A stretch of 64,000 nucleotides of DNA from Chloranthus sessilifolius (GCA_021018995.1 CM037585.1:71922646-71986645), one strand, 5' to 3'; counted from the stretch's first letter, positions 23,580-36,039 are shown. Numbers and translations are program-made. The notes: generated from the sequence alone by a model not told the origin.

Positions 23580-23712
23580 GTTGCCACGACAACTCTATAA
23601 GGTTGCCGCGGCAAGCTCATCAGCTGGGCATCTTGCCACGGCAACTGATGAGCTTGCTGCGGCAACCTTATAAGGTTGCCCCGGCAAGCCTGAGCAATTT
23701 GGCTTGCCGTGG
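23580..23712. repeat. TTGCCGCGGCAA cluster, right B LTR
   Basis: Six to seven palindrome copies. Two lie in a larger inverted repeat (GGTTGCCGCGGCAAGCTCATCAG against its complement near 23643-23675), which the left LTR lacks. Confidence 0.82.
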
Positions 23713-24203
23713 TGTTGTCTCTTAGTGTTCTTCCTCTGGTTCTCTTGCTTCTGTTTCTATATCTTCAGATATATATATATATATATATATATCTGTATAT
23801 TTATCATCTTTATATCTGTATTGAGATATATATATTTAAATTGCCAAATATAGCTCAATTGCCAAAATGCCAAAATTTCAGCATAGTCTTTTGTTCATAC
23901 GGTGTAGTCGTTGTACCTTTTGGTGAATACGAGAGTACGACCACGCCGAAAGTAGATCAGAAATGAACTCACATCGTCTGCTGACTAGCTAGTGGCACAG
24001 AAGTAAGCTTAATTACATACTTCTATCCTCACGGTATGCCGAAGTAGACCGGAATCGAATTCACGACGTCTGATGACAGTGTACTAAACTGGTCTTACTA
24101 TTTTGTTTCTGTTTTCAGAATCTCGTTGCTAGAATTTCATCCAAAACTGGATGTGGGATGATGAAGGGACTTCGATTGCCGTTTATAACTAGTAGCTGAA
24201 CTT

Positions 24204-26068
24204 TGTTGATGCTCTAAGTGTGCATGATTTATTTGTATTTTGAAAACAGATTTGCAAATGATGAATTATAATGAATTTGGAAGACTAAAAAGAATAAAGA
24301 AATATCAGCACAGAGAGAAGTAAATTAGCCTGCAAGATCAGGGCCAACTGTAGCAAGTATTAAATGTAAGTGAGTAAAAGATCGTCCACAGGGAATTGAT
24401 TTAAAATTTAAGATAAACCTTCAGATCTGACCGCTGATCCTATATACAAGGTACATAAGATGGGAGGTTGAATTTGTCACGTTAACTAAATGATAAAAGC
24501 AAAAATTAAGCTAAATGATCCAGATCTGAGTTGGGGAGATTTTGATGTAAATTAATAAGAATGGAGAAATAATATCTAACTTTGATTTGGTCCTTGATGC
24601 AAAATGAGAATAAATGTAGATCAAATGAGATATGATCCAATCTTCATCTGGCTACAAGCATAGATGCAAGAGAAAGTAATCTAACTCAAGGATTAGAGTT
24701 AAACTTATGGTTAAGGTCTGTCCACTTCAATGGCCACAGACCATCCAATAGTCTTTAATCTGAACCCTTAATTCAGAACGAGAAACACCACTACAAATGC
24801 TGTGAGAGATTAGGTTACAAACACAAATTCTCACAGGGATAATGAATTAAGGGAAATTGCTTAAAAATAGTAAATCTAAAGGAGTCTACTGCAATAAGGA
24901 GATCATAGGGAACCCTCAACACGAATCCAATTGAGAACGTACGGTTCACAGCAACCTTTTCAAATTCACCATTACAATTACAGAGCACAGCTTAAACAGC
25001 TCTCGGATTTGTAGTCTTGAATACAATTCTCTTTTGAATTACAGAAGTATCTCACAGCTCTCAATTACAAATAAAAGCTAGGCTATTACAGGAGTTTCAG
25101 ACAAGCTATCTAAATTGGAAATGAGGCAATAGAAATGAAACTCGAAATCTGGATACCCAAATTGGGCAAATAGTTAATCTATTTATAGTTTTCCCCAAGT
25201 CCATCTCAGATGTGCATCAACCAATCAGAATTGGTTAGATCCATATCAGCCAATAGGAGTCAAGCACCAGGATCCAGATCTGTTTGGGCCAATCAGAACT
25301 GCTTGATCTGGTTCAGCCAATCAGGAAACAGAGGCATTAATTCTGTTAGGAAATTCAAAAATCTGTTGGAACTTCTAGAAGTTCCCGCCAAGTAATTTCA
25401 TCTTTGGGTGTTCACATGGGGTGGAATATGCCTCTGGTTCGTGCTTCGAATCTTCAAGAATGCCCCTGGGTTTTTAAATGCATTGGGGCGCATGCAGAGA
25501 TTACCAAATTGCCCTTACAGATATTAGGAATCTTCAGGATACCATTTCGCAAAGTTTGGAGACCTTTTCGAAAGGTATTGTAACTTCTGAAACTCTATTC
25601 GCACAGATTGGAGACCTTTTCAAAAAGAACTGTAACTTCTGGAGATCTATTCGCACATATTGGAGACCTTTTCGAAAAGAACTGTAACTTCTGGAGATCT
25701 ATTTGCAAAGATTGGGGACCTTTTCGCAAAGATTGGAGACCTTTTTGCAAAGATTGGGGACCTTTTTGAATAGCATTCTGTAGTGCATTCTTCTTTTCGA
25801 ATAGCTCCAAACCTCTTTCCAGGTTGAAACCAGGCCTTTGTCCTCTTTATTTTAGGCATTTTGACAGCCAGTGAGGTTGTCCTTTCTCTTTCTTCCTCCA
25901 GATCAAGATGGGTCATCATATTTTTGGCACTTTTAAGCTACTTTCAAGGTTAAGCCTGCCTTTATTGTTAGCTGTAAAACAAACACTTAAAACACTTATT
26001 TAGTTCTCTCAAGGGTCTATCAAGGCCCAGATTAAGGGGTGGAAAATGGTATTTTCCAGTTCTCAACA
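24204..26068 (-). repeat. Solo LTR inside the 5' LTR of B
   Basis: 1865 bp with TGTTGATGCT...GTTCTCAACA ends, flanked by AACTT and GACTT (one mismatch). The uninterrupted sequence is seen in the other B LTR near 4733. Its minus-strand start resembles that of element A, so it is an Athila relative. No internal region remains, as after LTR-LTR recombination. Confidence 0.85.
25545..25772. repeat. CTTTTCGAAAAG-type repeat block in solo LTR
   Basis: About eight variants of GGAGACCTTTTCGAAAAG or GCAAAGATTGGGGACC arranged head to tail; the core TTTTCGAAAA is self-complementary. Confidence 0.8.
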
Positions 26069-26693
26069 GACTTTGTGTGCATGAACACAATAACATGACT
26101 CATCGAGTCGTGGAGTGAAGTTACCATGCAAGCAGCTTATAAGCGTCAATAGGTTGTGCTTTGATATTAAGCCAGTTTTGTTTTCATACATATATTCCCT
26201 CTAACGACAAAATCAGGCATAGTTTTGGGTATAAGTCTGGTATAGTCTTTTTCTGTATAAGCTACTATTTAAAGTTAAATTAACATACCCAATTAATGGG
26301 CAAACCTGTGTATGTGTATCTAGAGCTAAGACCATCTATTATATTATAACATCTATGCTGTTATAATATCTACATCCTTTGAGTTGGGATTCTATCCAAT
26401 GCTCACACGGGTTTGGTCTTGTATAGGCAGATAAAGACAAATGGCCTTGGCTTGAGTGGAACGTGTATATAACACTACTTGTATATAGGTAAATTATTAC
26501 CGATAAGGTAGTTCATAGTTTTATTTTAATACGCCTGTGTCTAGCTTGGAGTTAGACTCTAAGGGCCTCACATTTTGCACAGATTTAAAGGCTAACGTAA
26601 TGAGGTCCCTAGGGTGTCGTGGTAGAAACTTACACTTGTCCTGACCGGACTCTTATCGCTGTATTGTACAAATCTGGAAATCGTTACAGATTT

Positions 26694-27334
26694 GTAAAAA
26701 TATGAGTCTATTAGAGATATATAAAGTAGATACTATGAATAAATTAAAAAATTATATGAAAAGAATTGATTATCATTTCCATGAGATTTATTTTTTTAAG
26801 CTAGCTGTCCTTTAAATTTATCACGAACATATCATATATCATGAAAACCCAAAATTTTGATTATTTTTTAGAGAATGCCAATAAGTGAGAGTTTGGATAA
26901 AAATATTTTCTAAAAACTGCAGTTTAAAAAATCTATGATGAATAAACTTTTCACTGATATGCACACACTCCACGCTATAAAAGAATTGAAATTATTGAGT
27001 TTTGATCAAGGATAATTAAAATATTTTGACATATTTGAAATATTTTGACATAATGAACATATAATGACTAACTGAATAATTAGTAGTATATAAAAACTAG
27101 TTTATATTTTTAGTTGTGAAAAATATATTGAAAAAATCCAAACATATTTGAAGTTTGTAGGTAACTTCACTAAAAACCTTCCGGAGACTACAACTCCTCC
27201 ACTAGGGATCACCTAGGGGTTTAAAGGCTTGTTGCATATGCTAAATGCAATCATGCTCCCTACGAAAGTGGCATTTAAATTTAAAAGTTTTAAATATTTT
27301 ATGTTTCCTTGTTTGCTAGGGACTAGTAAAACAT
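26694..27334 (+). other. 3' non-coding region of element D (right half)
   Basis: Continuation of 1111-2511 after element B. AT-rich, no ORF. Confidence 0.6.
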
Positions 27335-27347
27335 AAGTTTGGGGGTG
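27335..27347 (+). promoter_or_regulatory. PPT of element D
   Basis: AAGTTTGGGGGTG directly before the LTR start TGATTAGTCA. Confidence 0.85.
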
Positions 27348-28752
27348 TGATTAGTCACATAATTTATCATTTTATCACCCTTAACTTAGTGATGCTAGGA
27401 CTTAGTTTGCTACTAATGAGTTACCGATGTGCAGATATTAGAGATAAGCAATAAATTAGATCCTAAGTGTTAATCTTTGTCAAAATGAATTCAAAAAGCA
27501 CTAAGAAAAATGATTTAGTGAAAAAGATGATTTGCCGCTACAGAAAGCTAGAGAATCATAATTTATAATTAATCAAAAGAGATAAAAAGGAGAAAAGCGA
27601 TAAAGCGTAATCCAGAAAATCATCAAATATGAGGAAGCTTTAAAAATATATAATCGTGATTTACAATTTTCCTACTATTGTTGCTATTGCTGATCACGCG
27701 AGTGAGAATTATCACTGCCATGTCAAGAATTAGAAGACTCTTGTAATTAGAAGTCTGATGAACCACAAATATGAGAAGATTGATAAAGATCTAAATCCAA
27801 AGGACTCTGCTGCTGCTAAATGAAGAACACTCTAGAAGCGCATCAACTAAAGAAAGCAAGGAAAGATAAAATTAGGAATTAGAGTTATATTATGATACTT
27901 TTATTTTTAGTAGTTTCTTTTATTATAACTAGATCTTTGTAAACTGACCCCTTATGATCTATATATAAGAGGGCTCTGCATAGGAATAATCATCAAAGAA
28001 TTTCAGGATCAATTGATGACTGAGGTTAGATTTTCTTTCGATAAAAGTAGTGTATACTAGTTAGAGTAGATTAGATATTAGAGGTTTCTCAAGTGCAATT
28101 GACGACTGCAATTGAGTGCTGAAGATTAGTGTAGATATATGTAATTTTTCAGGAGCAATTGACGACTACGGCTGAGGGGTGAAGGATATATTTTACTTTG
28201 CTTTCTAATTTAGATTTTATTTACTTTGTAAACATCTCTAAGTTTTAATTTGAATTAACGACTTAGGTTAGAATTTGCAGATTAGTGTAACGGTTTTTAC
28301 TTTTCCATCTTCAGTTTGCTAGAGTTTGATGCCCAAATTTTTGATTGATTATTGATTAGATTAAATCTGTATTGATAGGATCTTAGACTTGATTGACGAC
28401 CAATGCTAGGAGACTAAAAATATGGTGTAACGGTACTATTTATTTTTATAAATATCCGAAAGCTAAAGATTAAGATTGACGGCCTTAATCTACAGGAGGA
28501 TTAGGATTTATTTTTATGTACTTTAGTTTAAAAAATTATTCTTTTATTCATATTTCTCCAGTAGATTAGGAAATCTTAAAGATAAATAAAAAATTTTAAG
28601 ATAGGGATTTAGATAGAAGATAGAAATAGGAATTAATAAGATAATAAACTTTCTCTTGGGAACGATCCTATGCTAGTACTATAATTTCCATTATGCACTT
28701 GCAATAGGTTAAACCTTGAATTTAATCTAATTATAATATGCAATAACAACCA
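27348..28752 (+). repeat. 3' LTR of element D
   Basis: About 1405 bp, related to 37839-39272 and, on the minus strand, 49461-50943. The right end ACCA at 28752 is set by alignment with E. It abuts Tat1 gag, so D inserted there; the left part of D lies outside the window. ATCGTAAATTACGAT-like palindromes occur at 27550-27650. Confidence 0.8.
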
Positions 28753-29552
28753 AGTCAGGAGGTTTTGGAGGGTTCGTTGAGGGTTTGATATTTGGGGTAG
28801 ATTGGGAAGGCTTTGGGAAGCTTTCCAGCTGAGTAGACCCTCATCATGTCCTCCATCATGGACATGGGGTCAGATATGGGGTTGGATGTGGAAAGCCCTT
28901 CCGATGAGGGGGATGGATGAGAAAAATTGGGCATGACCTGGGTGGATGGGGGAAAATGAGGGACATTTGGGGAGGATGTGGGAAAATTGGGCATGGCATG
29001 GGTGGATTGGGGAAAATTTGGCATGACTTGGGTTGATTGGGGAAAGTTGGGTGTGTGTTGGGAAAATGGTAAAGTAGGTGTGTTTTGAGTGGAAGGGAAA
29101 ATGAGTGTATTTTGGGTAGGTGAAAAAGATGGTGTATTTTGAGTGGGGGGAAGAGTGGGTGTGTGTTGGGTGGATGTGGAGAAATGGGGTAAGGATGTGG
29201 GAAAAAAATGGGATGGATTTTGGGTGGATGTTGATGGAAAATGGGGTAAGGATGTGGAGGGAAAATGGGATGAATTTTGGGCGGTTTGGGAAAAATGGGG
29301 GAGATTTGGAGTGGAAGTGGAAGGAAAAGGGGGTGAATTTTGGGTGGTAGTGGAGGAAAAATAGGGTGAAAAATGAGGTGGATTTTGAGTGGTGGTGGAT
29401 GAAAAAATGTGTGCACCGAAGGGTCCGGTGACGTCGAATCGACGTTGGGTGGGGGAATCGGAGATGGGTATTTCCTCCATATGGGAATGTAATGGGGAAG
29501 GTGGTGGGGATGAATCGAGATCGGCATAAGCCGGATCGATCACCCAAGACAT
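28753..29552 (-). pseudogene. gag N-terminal part of Tat1, repeat-rich
   Basis: Open from ATG at 29552 (MSWVIDPAYADLDSSPPPSP) for 265 codons to where the D LTR cuts it. The first 45 residues match the Tat2 copy (MSWVVDPTYADPDSS). The rest is made of short Pro/Phe/Ser/Thr repeats of the type PNFPQSTQVM and TPxFPPTQN. The C-terminal part contains MMEDMMRVYSAGKLPKAF, matching MMDEMIRAYTIWK in Tat2. This variable, proline-rich stretch precedes the capsid domain in Tat gag. There is no stop in the part present, but the element is truncated. Confidence 0.7.
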
Positions 29553-30840
29553 GATTTGTCTACGGGTTGGGTATGGATTCCTCGGGTGAGGACCAAAGAG
29601 GGATGATGGAGGGCAAGGCGATGTCGTTGTTCCGGCACCACAAGCTCTTTTTGTTTGAGTTTTTAATTTTCTATATATATTTATTTTTATTTTGTTTTTG
29701 GATGATAAAAATTTGAGCTCCCTTCTCTTGGATCTTTACGGTGCTTTTCTAGGGCCTTGGAACTCCCTTTTTGGGTGGCATTCACACCCCTAATGCATCC
29801 CATGACGGGATCCCATTGCACCTTGGGAGGATCAAAGGAAGTCCTGTGATCTATGTAAGGGCATGGGAATCCATGCGACAAACTGATCCCCCGGAAGAGT
29901 CAATAAGAGGGCGACCACTCTTGACCGGCGAGGGCGTTTTGGGCTACTCAACCAGAACGGGCTGGCGTATATAATATATATGCAAGGCTAAAATTTATGA
30001 ATTTTGGTCTTGCGTATATTTTATATATAGAAGGCAAAAATTGTGAATTTTTAGCTTAGCGTATAGTTTATATACGCAAGGCTATTTATGGGGGATTTTG
30101 GCCTAGCGTATACTTTGTATACACAAGGCTAAAATTTATATATGTATATATTTTCTTGACAGCAGCAGACCCGAGCTGGGCTTTTAAGTTGGCTTTTGGG
30201 GCAATGCCACCAGGGACTTTATATTTATTTTAACGGGTTCCTCCTCACCGTACCTAAAGGGAATAAGGCCGAATCGATATATTCTAATGCGCTCCCCAAG
30301 GGTTTTAAGGCTTTTCAAAGTTTGATCACACACTCGATATACCTCTAGGGTAAGCGCCTTCTCAGATACTGGATGGGGTGGTTCCTTTCGAGATCATCAC
30401 CACTAGGGTTGCCGCTCTATTGAGAACCAGGACAGATGTATTGTAACCTATTTTCCCACCCATTTGTAAAATCTACCCACACAAAAAAGTTTAATTAAAT
30501 CCCTTTCTTGGTTTAATTTTAGGTTCAATTTTAGGGAGTTTTCTTTAAGTCAAAAAATGGGTGGTGAGAATCCCATGCTGTCTCTACGAGCCGGCATCCA
30601 TAGATTAAATATGAAGGTAGATTAGTAAGTTACCTGCTAAACAGCTAAGGTGAGTAAGGACGGAATCTTAAATGCTCAAGTAGCCCCGTCAATCGGCTAA
30701 GGCGGTAAAGATAGAATCTTAGGGGTGAGTACAAAATATGGCAGAATAGTAGGGGCAAAAAGAAAAGAGACAAAAGGTTAGTAAATAGAAAAACACATGC
30801 AAGATGAGGCCAAACCTTCAAGGAGATGCTCTACAAGCTA
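29553..30840 (-). other. 5' UTR of Tat1
   Basis: Non-coding DNA between PBS and gag. Contains four TTGCGTATA...TATACGCAAG palindromes (29962-30128). Similar in sequence to 53353-54695. Confidence 0.7.
29962..30128. repeat. GCGTATATAATATACGC-type palindromes in Tat1 5' UTR
   Basis: Four imperfect inverted repeats with arms like CTTGCGTATA/TATACGCAAG, 30-45 bases apart. Two more are in the LTR (31862-31990). Confidence 0.8.
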
Positions 30841-30858
30841 TCCCCAACAGAGTTGCCA
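30841..30858 (-). promoter_or_regulatory. PBS of Tat1
   Basis: Minus strand TGGCAACTCTGTTGGGGA, two transitions from the TGGCGACTCTGCTGGGGA type used by Ogre/Tat elements (tRNA-Arg from memory). Confidence 0.75.
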
Positions 30859-30860
30859 TC

Positions 30861-31121
30861 TGTGAAACCATGGGTTCTCGCGACTCCATCATGATGATGC
30901 GCTCTCTTTCAAAAAGATGGAGTCGCACACCTGGAACTTTTGGTGTCTTGGGATACCTAAAAATCGATATAAGAGCACTGAAGAGAAAAACTATGACTCC
31001 GAATCACCGGTATACACCAAAGCTCTTGGGTAGGGGCTTCGGTTATTGATCGGGAAGGTGTTAGGCACCCGATCAACTCGCTCGTAAGCGCTCTCTATAT
31101 GGCCGGGTCTATGTGTTGCTT

Positions 31122-31158
<37 letters not shown>

Positions 31159-32371
31159 AAACAAAATGAGTGGCACTTCCTCTTGCCCGAAGGCACTTCG
31201 ATCCTATTTGAGCCTCATGCTATCATCGTAATTTCGGGGGGCGTAATGGCTCAAGTTTTAGGATAGAGGAAAAACAAAGAAGGTAGAGGAATATAGGGGA
31301 GAGCCAGAGCTCTCGGGCCCTTGTAGCACTATTGTGGATTTTCGTGTGAGAGCAACACTAGTGAGCTTTCGAAAGCGAGCTGGTTAGAGCAAGGTTCTAA
31401 CTTCTATGGCTAAAGACTTGGAGCTTGGGAATGGATGATGATGCTAGAGGTATGAGATGGACTAAAGCTTCTAAGGATTGAGCAAAGCTAATTTTTTTTA
31501 GGAAAATGAGGAAACAAATTGCAAGATCTTCTCTTAGAAATTTCAAAAAATATTTAAACAAGGGGGGGTGGTTCTCTATTTATAGAGGAAGGTTGGATTA
31601 GTGAGGGGTTAAGGTCCTAATTGGGTTAGAAATTAGGTAATCCTATATCTAAGGTTTTCTAGGATTTTGGGAGCTTAGATAGGTGGGAATTAGATTTTAA
31701 TGGTAGATGATAGGGTAGGGATTTAAATGGAAAAAAGGTGAAAAAGAGGGCTAGTAGGGGTGCAACAGTTCTAAAGAAACCCACCCCAAACTTTGGGGCA
31801 GTCAAAAAGTCAAACCCCAAAGATGATTTTCAGACATTTTCTGAAAAAACAGTGTTCATAAGCCTTGCGTATATAAAGTATATGCTAGGCTTAGGAATAG
31901 TGTCTCTGAGAAGTCTAGAGCCCGTTCTGAAGTAGTTCTTAAGCCAAAAAAAGCAAATTTTGCCTTGCGTGTAGAATATATACGCAAGTGTAAATTCTTA
32001 CATCTTTCCGCATTTTTCAAAACGTCATAACTTTTTATCTACATATCGAAATGTGGCAATTCTTAGTTCATTGGAAAGCTGGAAACCTCTACTTTCAATG
32101 TTATAGGTATTAGCTCTAGAAGATGTCTTTATAAAATTTGGCATTCCTCTCTTCATCCACTATTCAGGAGGGCTTGAATTAGACCTGAGAAGGGTTCTAA
32201 TGGGTCTTGGAAGGGTTCTATGGGTTAGGGTTGATTCCTTAGGGACTGGGTTAATTCCTAAGGGTTTTAGTATGATTCCAAAGGGTTTAGGAAATTCTTT
32301 CGGAAGCTTGAGGGTACGCATTTCTTGAAGTATGTGTCGATCGAGCCTTGGGCCAAATTTGAGTGTCTACA
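30861..32371 (-). repeat. 5' LTR of Tat1
   Basis: 1511 bp, starting on the minus strand with TGTAGACACTCAAATTTG and ending TTTCACA. Right flank is protease sequence of element C, so this is the insertion boundary. Contains an (AT)n tract (31126-31156) and two TATACGCAAG palindromes. It shares the 'GGGAAGGTGTTAGGCACCC' block with LTR 54716-56491. Confidence 0.85.
31126..31156. repeat. (AT)n microsatellite in Tat1 LTR
   Basis: Uninterrupted TA dinucleotides. Confidence 0.9.
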
Positions 32372-32898
32372 GTGGGTCCTTGATCATTAAGGTAGGCATC
32401 GCTTCCTCAACACAGACCTCAATTTGATCCACAAGGAAACAATCCTCATCCTCCTCAGAAGACAAACCCTAGGCAGCAGTAAAAACATTCAACTTAACCC
32501 TCATGTTGCCAAAGGACACTTCCATCACTCCCGTTAGACAATTTATACATGCATTGACAATAGCCAAGAAGGGACGACTGAGAATGAAAGGGATGGTTTT
32601 GGCAACATTCCGAGTTTGCTACATATCTAGGACTAGGAAATCAATGGGGAGTAAAAACTTATCTACCTCGACCAAGACATCCTCGATGATTCCAACTAGT
32701 TGCCTTTCTGACCGATCGGCTAACTAAAGAGTTTCTGCTGTGGTTTCAGCTCCCCTAAATCCAGCTCAAGACACACTGAGTAAGGGAGCAGGTTCACACT
32801 TGCTCCAAGGTCTAGAAGTGCTTTATTTATAGTGTGGCTACCAATAACACATGGAATTGTGGGCACTCCCGGGTCTTTCCGTTTGAGGGGGGTGGTAT
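32372..32898 (-). pseudogene. Protease region of element C
   Basis: Minus-strand reading from 32893: KRKDPGVPTIPCVIGSHT, then the intact active-site stretch LLDLGASVNLLPYSV, IIEDVLVEVDKFLLPIDFLV, and near 32420 EDEDCFLVDQIEVC. Same arrangement as element F (43773-44678). Broken by stops (for example after KLFS) and cut at 32371 by Tat1. Upstream it is separated from gag by a solo LTR. Confidence 0.8.
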
Positions 32899-34361
32899 TG
32901 ATCGTCTTAAAATATGACCTTGCAAGTGCACAAGTTCAAATGTACTAGGGCAAGTACAAGGGTGTCAAATAATAGGGACTTGTCGTTTATCTAATATAAT
33001 CTCTATTTTATATAATTAAATTGTATATTTTAAGTTTCCTAAATTAATTCTAAAAATAAAAAGAAATCCTAACGAATCTGGATAAAGATATGGGAAGGCA
33101 GACTGAGATCTGTCTTGGATCTCAGACTTGTATCTAAAATCTCCTATTTCTTCCCTATTTTAAATCCTTGGAACCCTCTCTCCAGGCTACAAGCTCAGTC
33201 GCTTCATATATGAATTAGAGAAATCTAATCGTCATTAGAGAAATCTAATTGTCAAAGAACCATTGTACAAACCAACAAAAACTACCCTACAAGGCCTAGG
33301 CCGTCGGTGAATATCCTATCTAGGCTAACCACAATCCCTACAAGGCCATTGAGATTATACTAAATAAGAATACAATGTTACCATCTCGTTCTCGATCTAG
33401 TCAGAACCTCAAACATACAGTCGTACCATTAAAACAGAATTCAAAATAAAGAAAGAAACAAAAGTTTATTGAATACTCGTCTGAAATTTACAAGAGATCT
33501 CAACCTGAAACTTTTAGCCACGAATTGACCGAAAGACCTTCATCATCGCTAAATCAATCTTTGGTCGATGATTACAATCAATCTCATACTTTTCCAAAAC
33601 TGTTATCTAACCTAAACTATGATCAGAAACGGCTAAAACCCTCTAGAAAGGCTCTTGCCGAAGATACCTAAACCAAACCCAAGAACATTGTACACGGCAA
33701 GTAACCCTAAAGGATCTCTAAAAATTCTCTAAGGAAGAAGAATCAGGAAAGAAATCTGCATGGCTTTGAGTTATCCAACTTTTAGAAGAGAAATCTGGAG
33801 AAGATCTCGACCGCCGAAGCTATCCACAGTTGTACCTGATTCTTCACTTAAAGACCTTGTTGGGACCGGTCAAAACTGGGTTCTCGACTGGCCAGGTTTC
33901 AGAGTAAATTGAATCTCTGACCGGTCGAACGAGTTGCCGGTCAATATTATATAAGTTCATTTTAAGTGTTCTGCATACTCCATTCTTAACCGATCGACAG
34001 TTTCTGACCGGTCAACTTTAATATTTTTGAAGCTGACCGATCGAAACTAGCATTTCGATCGATACATTTGGACTTTCTTCTCTCCTCTATTTTTCTCTCA
34101 AGAAACTCTCTACTGCGCTATCCTGACCGGTCCATTTTTCACTTTTGACCGGTTAGAATGACCTTTGAGGTCAGTTCTTCCTTGGATTCTTGTCGTTGCT
34201 TCGAGTTTTTTCTTAACTTTTCTCTTTTAACACATTTATCATTTATTCATCTTTTACACCTGTTGCAACACAACACGAGCTAAAAGCACACATTAGTGGT
34301 TAAACAAGGGCTAACAAGGTCAAGATTCGGGGATAAATTATGCTACTTTTGAGGCTGATCA
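32899..34361 (-). repeat. Solo LTR of the C family inserted in element C
   Basis: 1463 bp, TGATCG...TGATCA ends, perfect TSD GGTAT (32894-32898 and 34362-34366). Homologous to the element's own LTR at 36272-37742. Carries the GACCGGTC palindrome array. Confidence 0.9.
33863..34160. repeat. GACCGGTC palindrome array (solo LTR)
   Basis: About nine copies of TGACCGGTCGAAA-like motifs, core GACCGGTC self-complementary, irregularly spaced; variants GACCGATC, GGCCAG. Confidence 0.85.
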
Positions 34362-34389
34362 GGTATTGTTTAGAATGGAACTTACTTGC

Positions 34390-36039
34390 TCAGTGCGAAA
34401 GACCTTTTTGAGAGATGAGATCATGATCTCCTTTTAATGGTGCAAGGTCTTCGAGAAATTTAGCATAAGTGGGAACTTGCTTGATTGCATCCAAGAGTGG
34501 GAGATTAATTTTCACTTGTTTAAAAGTTTCCATCATCTCCTCCATCTTCACGCTGTTCTTATCAAAAGGCAAAGGCCTGCCAAGGGCCTGGGGAAAGGGT
34601 GTTTTAGGCACATATGGTACGTACCTCATTTGTAGCCTTGGGCGGGTCTTTCCTTGGAGAAAGAAGTTCCTCTGTAGGCATGTGTCGGTTATAGACCTCT
34701 GGTTTAGGTTCCTTTTCAACTGAACTTTTTTCTTTTGGTGGCCTCTCATTTTCCCATCCGAGTTGCATCACAACCTTATTGTCCACCATTCTTCCTCTCC
34801 TTAAGGTGGTGACAACTTGTGCTTGATCAGAGGAATAAACTTCCCCTATTAATGTTTCACCTTTAGGATTGTTCACCGGTTGGGGTGGTAACCGTTCCTC
34901 CTTTCTCTAGGTCAATGCAGCAGTTAGCTGGCCAATTTGGGTCAATGCAGCAATTAGTAGCTCTTGTTGTTGTTGTTGGGACTGCTAGTGCCAACTATTA
35001 ATAGCTTGCAACATGATGTCCTCAAGATTGCTACACTTCGGAGGTTGGAACTATTTTTTTGTCTCTTGCTCTCGGTTGCTTCCCAAAGCTAACTTAGAGT
35101 GACTCATCAACTTGGATTAGTTGTGTTCCCAGCAATGTTGTCCAGGTGTTGGTAAGAGATTGGTGCCATGATGTGCTCTTGTACCAAATCGGGGTATAAA
35201 GGGATAGTAGGACAATCAGATACTTCATGAGTGAGACTTTGACAAATGCCACAAGTCTTGCTTAAATGAGATTTTGGGTGTGATAGCATACCCAACATGG
35301 AGTCCAATTTCTTTTCCAAAGCCTCAACTTTAGTAGAAATGGTCATCATTGATTTCATTTCATCTATCCTCCTTGCTTAGGAGGTCTATCTAGTGAAATC
35401 TCAGAATTGGTCATACTCAACGCATCATGTTGCATTGAATTTTCAAAAAGTATCCAGGTGTCCTCTTCAGTTTTCATGAGGAACGTACCCCCACAAGAAG
35501 CATCAGTCATATACCTGTTTTGCTCAGTTAGCCCTTCGTAGAATCGCTGCACTATTTGTCATTTCGAGACCCCATGATGAGGGCACTTACGCAAGAGCTC
35601 ATTGAGGCGTTCCCAGCTCTCATAGAAGGACTCTTTCGGATTTTGTTGAAATGCAGTTATGGCTTTTCGGATTTGATTCATTTTACTGATTGGGAAGTAT
35701 TGTAATGCATCCCAATATCCAATCGAATCACGGGGTAAAGCGTTTGACCACTGCCTTGACCTGTCCTTGAGAGAGAATGAAAATACCTTCAATGGCCTCT
35801 TCCGACACGGTATCTAACTTAAAAATTGTGTAGACTACTAGGAAGTCTGCCAGATGATGATAAAGGTCTTCGTTATTACACCCATGAAAATTTTGGAGCA
35901 TTTGAACAAGATTGGGCTTGATAGCGAAGTACCCATTTCCGATGGCAGCGGTAAATCGGATGCATGAGGGGGAAGTAAGCGTAGACGGTTTATAATACTC
36001 CCTCAGCATCTTAGTCAGAGGTGGTTCCTCTCTCCGCAT
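34390..36039 (-). pseudogene. gag of element C
   Basis: Starts near 36039 (MRREEPPLTKMLREYYKPS). Capsid landmarks: FAIKPNLVQMLQNFHGCNNE, FSLKDRSRQWSNALP, ITAFQQNPKESFYESWERL and YMTDASCGGTFLMKTEEDTW. A knuckle CGICQSLTHEVSDCP follows near 35250, then the VVTTLRRGRMV motif (34800) and the conserved segment MMETFKQVKINLPLLDAI (about 34550). Frameshifts or stops occur at about 35790, 35555, 35360, 34880 and 34750. The last two segments are almost the same in element F, which identifies both as one Athila-like lineage. Gag would build particles and bind RNA; this copy is dead. Confidence 0.85.

Larger units (their letters stand above)
2512..26688 (-). mobile_element. Element B: Ty3/gypsy chromovirus, minus strand, host of nested insertions
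   Basis: Bounded by TGTGACAACC on the left and TCGTTACA on the right, with an exact 5-bp target duplication GATTT at 2507-2511 and 26689-26693. Order in the element's own direction: damaged 5' LTR (22667-26688), gag, PR, RT, RNase H, INT with C-terminal chromodomain, additional ORF, PPT, 3' LTR (2512-5342). The chromodomain and long LTRs suggest a Tekay/Del-like lineage. Insertions A (12529-22652) and a solo LTR (24204-26068) account for about 12 kb. The PBS, the gag N-terminus and the last 640 bp of the 5' LTR are deleted. LTR copies differ by roughly 7 percent in a 75-bp sample I compared (3545-3620 against 23030-23105). Confidence 0.88.
22667..26688 (-). repeat. 5' LTR of element B, truncated and interrupted
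   Basis: Matches 3152-5342 of the 3' LTR. The part matching 2512-3151 is missing, and a solo LTR sits at 24204-26068. The right end TCGTTACA and TSD GATTT are intact. Confidence 0.88.

Noticed and set aside
29120..29364. Plus-strand Gly/Trp-rich ORFs
   Set aside because: Antisense shadows of the proline-rich gag.
28856..29547. Two more long ORFs over Tat1 gag in other frames
   Set aside because: Overlap caused by biased composition; only the 29552 frame matches Tat2 at its N-terminus.
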